10,909 nt of DNA from contig JAJYQH010000006.1 of the NCBI GenBank assembly GCA_021794705.1, forward strand, positions 1-10,909, given 5' to 3'. The notes below the pieces were generated by a model. The model was not told the origin of the DNA, made no database searches, and saw nothing but the letters and a program-made list of their open reading frames with translations. This stretch comes from Actinomycetes bacterium. GTDB lineage: Bacteria > Actinomycetota > Actinomycetes > Propionibacteriales > Propionibacteriaceae. Positions 1 to 6,840 of this stretch are shown here, piece after piece (position 1 is the stretch's first letter; each line of letters opens with the position of its first letter). Position numbers and translations under genes: made by a program.

Positions 1-908
<908 letters not shown>

Positions 909-912
<4 letters not shown>

Positions 913-1526
913 GGGCGGGACTCCTTCTGATTCTGGCTGGACAGGGAGGGCTGGACGCCGGGCGGGGGCCACGAGGCAACCGTGTCGACGAGCAGCTGCC
1001 GCTCGACGACCTTGATCCGCTCGTGCAGCGAGTCGACCGTGTCGTCGGGCAGCACCGGAACGGCGACCTGACCGAGGATGCGTCCGGTGTCGATGCCGGC
1101 GTCCACGAGGAAGATGGTGGCCCCGGTCACCTTGACCCCGTGCGCGAGCGCGTCCCGGGGCGCATGGACGCCGGGGAACGACGGCAGCAGCGCGGGGTGG
1201 GTGTTGATCATGCGCCCCCCGAAGCGATCGAGGAACGCGGGCCCGACGAGCTTCATGAAGCCCGCCGACACGACGAGATCGGGGGAATACCGGTCGACGC
1301 GCTCGCTCAGGGCGACGTCCCACTCGGCGCGGGTGGCGAAATCGGACACGGGTAGCACGAACGACGGGATGCCCGCCGCTTCGGCGCGCTCGAGGGCCCG
1401 CACGGCGGGACGGTCGGTGCCGACCGCCACCACGGTGGCCCCGGCCTCACCGCTCGCGCAGGCGTCGAGGAGCGCCTGCAACAAGGTGCCGGAACCGGAC
1501 GCGAGAACGACGATTCGGTGGGCCAC
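909..1526 (-). CDS. purN: Phosphoribosylglycinamide formyltransferase (GART), PurN
   Basis: PurN transfers the formyl group from 10-formyltetrahydrofolate to GAR, the third step of de novo purine synthesis. The 205-residue product is of normal size for the family. Visible features are the N-terminal phosphate-binding strand and loop [15 protein letters not shown] (6-20) and the catalytic signature [13 protein letters not shown], giving Asn108 and His110. VDAGIDTG follows, with Asp146 at the position of the E. coli catalytic aspartate. The start is GTG at 1526-1524, 9 bases after the DUF6350 stop; the short TAGGG just upstream, overlapping that stop codon, is a weak ribosome site. The 3' end overlaps purH by 4 bases. 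The C-terminal tail after about residue 185 ([19 protein letters not shown]) is polar and probably disordered. The tight packing indicates one transcript DUF6350-purN-purH. The call is secure. Confidence 0.97.
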
Positions 1527-1535
1527 GACAGAACC

Positions 1536-2888
1536 CTACAAGGTGTCGCCGGGGGCTCCGCCATCGCCGCCGACACTGGGCCGGGGGCCGGGGACGCCCG
1601 CGGAGCCGGCACCGGCGGACGCGGGATCGTTGCCGCCCGGGGAGCGGACCAGGCCGATGACCAGGCCCGTGACCAGTCCGGAGAGGCCGAGCGTCGTCGT
1701 CGCCATGACGGCCAGCGGAAGCATGCGGGGACCGAACCCGACGAGCCGGCCGGTTCCGGCGTCCCCACCCGTGAGCCAGACGAGCACGAGCAGGCACCCG
1801 GCCGACACGACCCCGGCGAGCGCCCCGACCAGCGCGACCTCGTCGAAGCGGGCGCGACGGCGGGCGAGGGCGACGATGACCGCGGCGACAGCACCGGCCG
1901 CCACGCCCCACGCGAGCCACCACAGCCCGGCGCCCCCGCTTCCGTTCGCGGGAAGGCCCGCGAGCAGGGGCACGGCGGGGAGCAGGCCCGATTGGGTCTG
2001 CACCGGTGAGATGAGCGTTCCCTGGCCCAGGGTGAAGCCCGCGCCCAGGGTCCAGGAGGTCGACCACGCCACCACGTTGGGCAGGTACGACAGCTGCAGC
2101 AGCACCAGCAGGATGCCGCCGAGCACGCCCGCATGCAGCGACTGGGTGAGGGCGGCGACCCGGCGCCAGTGCTCGGTGAGGGCCAGCCCGGTGAGCAGGG
2201 CGCCCCCGGCCGTGAGCACGAGCAACGCACCCGCGACCGCGAGGGGGACGGCCCTCAGCCACGCCGGCCAGCCGGTGGCGGGAGTCAGCCCGAGCCCGCG
2301 GACGACCCCGGCGAGCGAGGCGAGCAGGCCGACGGCGAGCGCCCCGAGCCCGGCGCGGGTGGCCTGGTCGGGCTGGACGAAGACGGCGGCAGGCACGGCG
2401 ACGGTCAGCACGTAGCCGGCGGTGAACAGCCCGGCGACCTGGAGGCCCCGGCGCCGGACGAGGTCGGGCGTGAGCACGGGGGTGCCGGCCGTCGCGGCGT
2501 CCGATTCCTCCGCCCAGAGGGCGATCCTACCCTGGGCCGCCGCGAAACCGGCGATCCCGGCCGCGATGAAGGCGAGCACCAGGGTGAACCCCAGCGGGGC
2601 GATCGACAGGGTCACGCCGCCGAACGGGGCCGCGGCGCCGTGGGCGAGCAGCCACAGCCGGGCCGCCACCGAGGCGACGACGCCGTAGCCGATGTCGGTC
2701 GCCGCGAACCAGGCGAGGGTCGACAACCCGAGGGCGAGCACGTACCCGGCCGCCGCCGCCACGACGCCCCCGAGCACGGCGGCCCCGACCCACGGGACGA
2801 CCGGCTGGTCGCGCTGCACGTCGGACTCCCGGCGCGAGATGCGCAGGCCGAAGCCGAGACGGCGCTGGGCCGAGGGGGTCCGTGCCAC
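1536..2888 (-). CDS. perM: DUF6350 polytopic membrane protein, PerM-like (cell division)
   Basis: This is an integral membrane protein of 450 residues. A short basic N-terminus (RRLGFGLRISRRE) is followed by roughly nine or ten hydrophobic spans near residues 33-58, 67-83, 96-118, 150-170, 179-198, 212-235, 252-270, 320-342, 350-372 and 388-413, then a Gly/Pro/Ala-rich tail (415-450). The segment LPNVVAWSTSWTLGAGF followed by TLGQGTLISP (269-295) matches what I know of DUF6350. In mycobacteria the gene beside purN is perM (Rv0955), linked to division and persistence; applying that role here is inference from family and position. I chose the GTG at 2888-2886 because AGGAGGT (2899-2893) lies 4 bases upstream. 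An in-frame ATG at 2939 falls inside the hairpin and would add 17 unlikely residues. Codon use resembles the neighbours. Confidence 0.88.
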   Translation of the reverse strand: MARTPSAQRRLGFGLRISRRESDVQRDQPVVPWVGAAVLGGVVAAAAGYVLALGLSTLAWFAATDIGYGVVASVAARLWLLAHGAAAPFGGVTLSIAPLGFTLVLAFIAAGIAGFAAAQGRIALWAEESDAATAGTPVLTPDLVRRRGLQVAGLFTAGYVLTVAVPAAVFVQPDQATRAGLGALAVGLLASLAGVVRGLGLTPATGWPAWLRAVPLAVAGALLVLTAGGALLTGLALTEHWRRVAALTQSLHAGVLGGILLVLLQLSYLPNVVAWSTSWTLGAGFTLGQGTLISPVQTQSGLLPAVPLLAGLPANGSGGAGLWWLAWGVAAGAVAAVIVALARRRARFDEVALVGALAGVVSAGCLLVLVWLTGGDAGTGRLVGFGPRMLPLAVMATTTLGLSGLVTGLVIGLVRSPGGNDPASAGAGSAGVPGPRPSVGGDGGAPGDTL

Positions 2889-2908
2889 TGGCACCTCCTG
2901 CTCGATGG

Positions 2909-2940
2909 TGTGGGGTGGGCGATCGCTCGCCCACCCCACA
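2909..2940 (-). terminator. Perfect 14-bp hairpin between sucD and the DUF6350 gene
   Basis: The arms at 2909-2922 (TGTGGGGTGGGCGA) and 2927-2940 (TCGCCCACCCCACA) are exact reverse complements around a 4-base loop. The hairpin lies 22 bases past the sucD stop and about 10 bases before the AGGAGGT ribosome site of the next gene. No T-run follows on the minus strand, so it would be a tractless terminator of the kind common in GC-rich actinobacteria. Its place in the leader of the DUF6350 gene also allows partial readthrough or attenuation rather than a full stop. The palindrome is certain; the function is inferred. Confidence 0.72.
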
Positions 2941-2962
2941 GTGTCACTGCTCGAGGATCACC

Positions 2963-3853
2963 TCATGCGGCGCGCAGCGAGCGCATGATCTCCCGCATGA
3001 GCTCCGCGCTGCCGCTCGGCGTGTTGCCCACCTGGACGCCGGCGGCCTCCAGAGCCGCCTTCTTGGCGCGGGCGGTGCCCGACGACCCGGACACGATCGC
3101 GCCCGCGTGGCCCATGGTGCGCCCTTCAGGGGCGGTGAACCCGGCGACGTAGCCGACGACCGGCTTGGTGACGTTCTCCTTGATGAACTCCGCCGCGCGC
3201 TCCTCGGCGTCCCCGCCGATCTCGCCGATCATGACGATCGCGTCGGTCTCGGGGTCGTCCTCGAACGCCGCCAGGCAGTCGATGTGGGTGGTGCCGACGA
3301 TCGGGTCGCCGCCGATGCCCACGGCCGTCGAGAAGCCGAACTCCCGCAGCTCGTACATCATCTGGTAGGTGAGCGTTCCCGACTTGCTCACCAGCCCGAT
3401 CCGGCCGGCGCCCGCGATGTTGGCGGGGATGATGCCCGCGTTCGAGCGTCCGGGGGAGATGAGGCCGGGACAGTTGGGGCCGATCAGCCGGCTCTGGGTG
3501 CCCTTGGTGAGGGAGTAGAACTCGGCGGTGTCCGCCACGGGGATGCCCTCGGTGATGCAGACGATGAGGCCGACGCCGGCCTCGACCGCCTCGATGACCG
3601 CCTTCTTGGCGTAGGCCGCGGGGACGAAGACGACCGACACGTTGGCGCCGGTCTCGGCGACGGCGTCACGCACGGAGCCGAACACCGGCACCGGGTCCTC
3701 CTCGAACAGGACGGACTGGCCGCCCTTTCCGGGGGTGACGCCGCCGACGACCCGCGAGCCGGACATGATCATCCGCTGGGTGTGCTTGCGCCCCTCGGAC
3801 CCCGTCATGCCCTGGACGATGATCTTGGAGTGGTGATCGAGAAAGATCGACAT
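2963..3853 (-). CDS. sucD: Succinyl-CoA synthetase (succinate-CoA ligase) alpha subunit, SucD
   Basis: SucD binds CoA and carries the phospho-histidine of succinyl-CoA synthetase, which makes succinate and a nucleoside triphosphate in the TCA cycle; it works as a complex with SucC. The product has 296 residues, close to the usual 285-300. The CoA-binding Rossmann part includes [11 protein letters not shown] (11-21) and GVTPGKGG (38-45). Next come IGPNCPG (124-130) and [11 protein letters not shown] (154-164). The active-site loop [11 protein letters not shown] holds the phosphorylated residue His249. The start is ATG at 3853-3851, with GAGGAGG about 7 bases upstream. The reading frame stays open as far as 4069, but that stretch lies inside sucC and is not family sequence. 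Only 2 bases separate it from the sucC stop, so the two subunits are made from one mRNA. A perfect hairpin follows the gene. Confidence 0.98.
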   Translation of the reverse strand: MSIFLDHHSKIIVQGMTGSEGRKHTQRMIMSGSRVVGGVTPGKGGQSVLFEEDPVPVFGSVRDAVAETGANVSVVFVPAAYAKKAVIEAVEAGVGLIVCITEGIPVADTAEFYSLTKGTQSRLIGPNCPGLISPGRSNAGIIPANIAGAGRIGLVSKSGTLTYQMMYELREFGFSTAVGIGGDPIVGTTHIDCLAAFEDDPETDAIVMIGEIGGDAEERAAEFIKENVTKPVVGYVAGFTAPEGRTMGHAGAIVSGSSGTARAKKAALEAAGVQVGNTPSGSAELMREIMRSLRAA

Positions 3854-3855
3854 GC

Positions 3856-5037
3856 TCAGGCCTCCTCTGCCGCTGCGGCCAGTTCGGCGGCCTTGCGGGC
3901 CGCCTCGTCCATGGTGTCGACCACGGTGACCAGGGGATGGTTCGCTTCGGCCAGGATCTCCCGGCCCACGGTGACGGCGTTGCCGTCGAGACGGACGACG
4001 ATCGGCTTGGTCGCCTTGTCGCCGAGCATCGTCAGGGCGTGCACGATGCCGTTGGCCACCTCGTTGCACGCGGTGATGCCGCCGAAGACGTTGACGAACA
4101 CCGAGTTGACCTGCGGGTCGCTGAGGATGATCCCGAGCCCGTTGGCCATGACCTGCGCCGAGGCGCCGCCGCCGATGTCGAGGAAGTTGGCGGGCTTGGG
4201 CTGCCCGGGCAGGTCCTCGCCGGCGCGCGCGACGACGTCGAGCGTGCTCATGACCAGCCCTGCGCCGTTGCCGATGATGCCGACGTTGCCGTCGAGCTTG
4301 ACGTAGTTGAGGTGCTTCTCGGACGCCTCACGCTCCAGCGGGTCGGCGGAGAGCTCGTCGACGAACTCGTCGTGATTCGGGTGGCGGAAGCGGGCGTTGT
4401 CGTCGAGGGTGACCTTCCCGTCGAGGGCGATGATCCGCCCGTCGCCGGTGCGCACGAGAGGGTTCACCTCCACGAGGGTCGCGTCCTCCTCCTGGTAGAC
4501 CTCCCCCAGTTTCACCAGCACCCGCGACACCTCGTCGGCGATTTCGGGGGCGAAACCGGCGGCACGGACGACCTCGTCGGCCTTGGCGCGGGTGAATCCG
4601 ACCCGCGGGTCGACGCTCACCCGGTGCAGCGCCTCGGGACGCTCCTCGGCGAGGGTCTCGATCTCGACGCCGCCCTCGACGCTGGCCATCGCCAGGTACG
4701 AGCGGTTCGTGCGGTCGAGCAGCAGCGAGAAGTAGTACTCCTCGGTGATGTCGGCGCCCTCGGTCACCATCACCCGGTGCACGGTGTGCCCCTTGATGTC
4801 CATGCCCAGGATGTCGCGGGCGCGGTCCTCGGCCTCCTGCGGGCTCCGGGCGAGCTTCACGCCGCCCGCCTTGCCGCGACCACCGGTCTTGACCTGGGCC
4901 TTCACGACGACCACGGGCGTGGCGAGCTTCTCGGCCGCCGCCCGGGCCTCCTCCGGCGTGCTCGCGACGATGCCTCGCAGCACCGGAACCCCGTGTGCCT
5001 CGAACAGGTCGCGCGCCTGGTACTCGAACAAATCCAC
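3856..5037 (-). CDS. sucC: Succinyl-CoA synthetase (succinate-CoA ligase) beta subunit, SucC
   Basis: SucC is the nucleotide- and succinate-binding subunit of succinyl-CoA synthetase. The 393 residues match the normal bacterial length. The N-terminal ATP-grasp fold starts with [20 protein letters not shown]. It has the glycine-rich loop [15 protein letters not shown] (49-63), and metal-binding Asn192 (EVNPLV) and Asp206 (ALDGK). The C-terminal ligase domain shows [14 protein letters not shown] (254-267), FLDIGGGA (285-292) and NVFGGIT (316-322). Whether ATP or GTP is preferred cannot be told by eye. The start is GTG at 5037-5035, with GGGAG about 9 bases upstream; a nearby ATG is out of frame. 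It heads the sucCD operon. Malate-CoA ligase is a related possibility, but the family features and the sucC-sucD-purN-purH setting favour SucC. Confidence 0.97.
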   Translation of the reverse strand: MDLFEYQARDLFEAHGVPVLRGIVASTPEEARAAAEKLATPVVVVKAQVKTGGRGKAGGVKLARSPQEAEDRARDILGMDIKGHTVHRVMVTEGADITEEYYFSLLLDRTNRSYLAMASVEGGVEIETLAEERPEALHRVSVDPRVGFTRAKADEVVRAAGFAPEIADEVSRVLVKLGEVYQEEDATLVEVNPLVRTGDGRIIALDGKVTLDDNARFRHPNHDEFVDELSADPLEREASEKHLNYVKLDGNVGIIGNGAGLVMSTLDVVARAGEDLPGQPKPANFLDIGGGASAQVMANGLGIILSDPQVNSVFVNVFGGITACNEVANGIVHALTMLGDKATKPIVVRLDGNAVTVGREILAEANHPLVTVVDTMDEAARKAAELAAAAEEA

Positions 5038-5337
5038 AGTGCATCACTCCCAGCGCTGGCGGAACATCCCGGTCCCGCATTGGGTCATGCTGCTGTCGGC
5101 AGCCTGGTCGAGATTACCGTCGATCCCCGAAGTGGCGGAATCGAGCGACCGGCGTGGTCGCCGATGGTGCGGCTGGGGCTGCGGGGTTCGGGCGCAGCGT
5201 GCGGCCCAGGCAGGGCTCGCCAATCACCCCGGACCCCACTCAGCACAGGGCAACCGAGGCCTCATCCGGTCGATTTCCCCTACACGACAGTACGCTCAGG
5301 ATAGACAAAATACCTAGCAGAGACATTATTGATGGTG

Positions 5338-5343
5338 TATAAT
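5338..5343 (+). promoter_or_regulatory. Promoter -10 element (TATAAT) of the DUF222-HNH gene
   Basis: A perfect TATAAT lies 35 bases upstream of the ATG, in an AT-rich patch of an otherwise GC-rich window. No clear TTGACA-like -35 is found at 16-18 bases (5315-5320 reads TAGCAG), so the promoter may be weak or activator-dependent. The expected start site, near 5350, falls inside the adjoining palindrome, so a bound repressor would block initiation. Confidence 0.55.
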
Positions 5344-5358
5344 CGTACACATGTACGA
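5343..5358. promoter_or_regulatory. LexA/SOS-box-like palindrome (operator of the DUF222-HNH gene)
   Basis: TCGTACACATGTACGA has 6-base arms, TCGTAC and GTACGA, around ACAT. The actinobacterial/mycobacterial SOS box is TCGAAC-N4-GTTCGA; this site differs from it only by one symmetric change in each arm (A to T, and its complement). It overlaps the last base of the -10 element and lies 20 bases upstream of the ATG, the right place for repression. LexA control of DUF222/13E12-type genes is known in M. tuberculosis. LexA binding here is inferred from pattern and position. Confidence 0.6.
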
Positions 5359-5378
5359 AGCGCAACGGGGGTGGCGCG

Positions 5379-6794
5379 ATGGTGTTCGATCCAAGTGATG
5401 TGGCCGAGCTTGATCTGGCGGCCACGCTGGCCGAACTGGGCCAGGTGCGAACGATGCAGCGCCTGTGGCACGCGCGGGAAGTCGCTCTGCTCGCGCATTT
5501 CGCGGATTGCACCGCCCACATCGAGAACACCGGGGAGAGCACTCCTCGGGTGTTGCATGGGGATCGGATGGTTTCAGGTGGTTCCGATGGCACCCCGGAG
5601 GTCTCGGAGTTCGCCGCGCTGGAGGTCGCCGCCCTCTGGAACGAGAGCGTCGAAGGCATCGACGCCCGCATCCACGAAGCCCTCGACCTGCGCCACCGCT
5701 TCCCCCACCTGTGGCGTCACGTTATGGCCGGGCACCTTCCCGTCTGGGTGGCCGCGAAGATCACCAGCAAGGCGTCCCGGCTGCACCGCGAGACCGCGGG
5801 CCGTCTGGACGCGCAGGTCGACCCGGTCGTTTGCACCCTGCCCATCCCCCGCCTGCTGCGGCTCGTGGACGGCCTGGTGCTCAAGCTCACCCCACCCACC
5901 GAGGCCCAGGACTTGCTCGCTGATGGTCGCGCCGGGCGCGGGGTGTGGATCCGGCAACGCCCCTACGACCGGGCCACCACCATCGCCAGCCTCTCCGCGA
6001 TCCTCGACGCGTCCGATGCCGACGCCGTCGAGCAGCAGGTCCGCCGGATCGCCGCCATCCTCGCCCAAGGCGGCGACACCCGCAGCCTCGACATTCGCCG
6101 CGCGGCCGCGCTCGGGTTGATGGCGTTCCCCGCCCGGGCCCTCCAGTTGTTGCAGGCGTCGATCCTCGACGAACTCCCCACCGACCTGAACGAGTCCTGG
6201 GGACCCTGCCCCGCCGCTGGACAGGCCGGCCACCTCTGCGGACAAATCACCACCGCCCCCGAGAAGCTGCTGCCCAAGGCCGAGATCATCGTCCACCTCA
6301 CTCGTTCCACCGGCTCGAACGAGGAAGCCAACCACGACACCACCGTGGCCCGGGTCGAACGGATCGGACCCGTCCTCACCAGCTGGCTCACCGACCTGCT
6401 CCCCCATCACCGGATCACCGTCCGACCCGTCCTCGACGTGGCCCGGATCACCGCGGTCGACTGCTACGAAATCCCCGACCGGATGCGCGAAGCCCTCGGC
6501 TACCGCCAGCCCTACGACACCTTCCCCGGTTCCACCCGTCGTGCCACGCACGGCTGCGACCTCGACCACACCCGCCCGTACCAACCGGGCGGGCCGCCCG
6601 GCCAGACGACCCTGGAGAATCTCTCCCCCCTGTCGAGACGAGCTCACCGGGCCAAGACCCACGGTGGATGGTCACTCCGACAACCCGTCCCCGGCGTCCT
6701 CCTCTGGACCAGCCCCAACGGCTACACCTACCTCGTCACCGCCGGCCAGAGCGTTCCCATCAGCACGCCGCAGAGCAGCCGACGGGTGGCGTGA
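5379..6794 (+). CDS. DUF222 domain-containing HNH endonuclease (13E12-repeat-like)
   Basis: The 471-residue protein has the architecture of actinobacterial DUF222-HNH proteins: an N-terminal mostly helical DUF222 region (about 10-350) and a C-terminal HNH nuclease module. The HNH core is CDLDHTRPY (393-401), with Asp396 and catalytic His397, then Asn414 (TLENLSPL), His423 and KTHGGW (426-431). The family tail LLWTSPNGYTYLV (441-453) follows. The zinc-knuckle residues usual in relatives are mostly missing: Ser385, Ser419 and Ala422 stand where Cys, Cys and His are common, although a Cys-poor subfamily is known to me. The protein's substrate and role are unknown; these genes are often multicopy and sometimes damage-induced. 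The start is ATG at 5379, with GGGGG 7 bases upstream. It runs against its neighbours, in a slot occupied by a different opposite-strand gene in mycobacteria. The 5' end is less GC-rich, which suggests acquisition. Confidence 0.93.
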   Translation: MVFDPSDVAELDLAATLAELGQVRTMQRLWHAREVALLAHFADCTAHIENTGESTPRVLHGDRMVSGGSDGTPEVSEFAALEVAALWNESVEGIDARIHEALDLRHRFPHLWRHVMAGHLPVWVAAKITSKASRLHRETAGRLDAQVDPVVCTLPIPRLLRLVDGLVLKLTPPTEAQDLLADGRAGRGVWIRQRPYDRATTIASLSAILDASDADAVEQQVRRIAAILAQGGDTRSLDIRRAAALGLMAFPARALQLLQASILDELPTDLNESWGPCPAAGQAGHLCGQITTAPEKLLPKAEIIVHLTRSTGSNEEANHDTTVARVERIGPVLTSWLTDLLPHHRITVRPVLDVARITAVDCYEIPDRMREALGYRQPYDTFPGSTRRATHGCDLDHTRPYQPGGPPGQTTLENLSPLSRRAHRAKTHGGWSLRQPVPGVLLWTSPNGYTYLVTAGQSVPISTPQSSRRVA

Positions 6795-6797
6795 CTC

Positions 6798-6829
6798 GAG
6801 AGTCCCGGGCCACTCGCAACGAGGCTCTC
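6798..6829. terminator. Possible weak bidirectional hairpin between convergent genes
   Basis: Only 46 bases (6795-6840) separate the stop codons of the HNH gene and pcrA, which face each other. GAGAGTC (6798-6804) can pair with GGCTCTC (6823-6829) with one G-T wobble, leaving an 18-base loop. There is no T-run on either side. The position suits a shared terminator, but the structure is modest and may be chance. Confidence 0.25.
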
Positions 6830-6840
6830 CTGGGGTCAGT

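Larger units (their letters stand above)
5038..5378. other. Divergent intergenic region between sucC and the DUF222-HNH gene
   Basis: This 341-bp stretch separates two divergent starts and I see no convincing gene in it. The sucC side (5038-5270) is GC-rich and should hold the sucCD promoter on the minus strand. One possible -10 is TAATCT (5116-5111), but I find no good -35 partner, so that is weak. The right end changes character: 39 of the 60 bases at 5301-5360 are A or T, far above the rest of the window. That part holds the HNH promoter and a LexA-like palindrome, listed separately. I found no terminal inverted repeats or direct repeats that would mark an inserted element. Confidence 0.6.

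Noticed and set aside
2889..2939. Upstream ATG (2939) as the start of the DUF6350 protein
   Set aside because: It lies inside the perfect hairpin with no ribosome site, and the 17 extra residues look non-coding. The GTG at 2888 has an AGGAGGT in place.
3854..4069. Extension of the sucD frame upstream to 4069
   Set aside because: This part overlaps sucC on the same strand in another frame and has no SucD-like sequence. The ATG at 3853 has a strong ribosome site and begins the known N-terminus.
5574..6662. A 362-codon minus-strand open frame inside the DUF222-HNH gene
   Set aside because: It is low in complexity, rich in Gly, Val, Glu and Asp, and has no recognisable motif or ribosome site. 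The plus strand encodes a full DUF222-HNH protein across the same bases.
6793..6804. Short dyad GACTCGAGAGTC after the HNH stop codon
   Set aside because: It has only 4-bp arms with a 4-base loop and no T-run, which is too small to call a terminator by itself.
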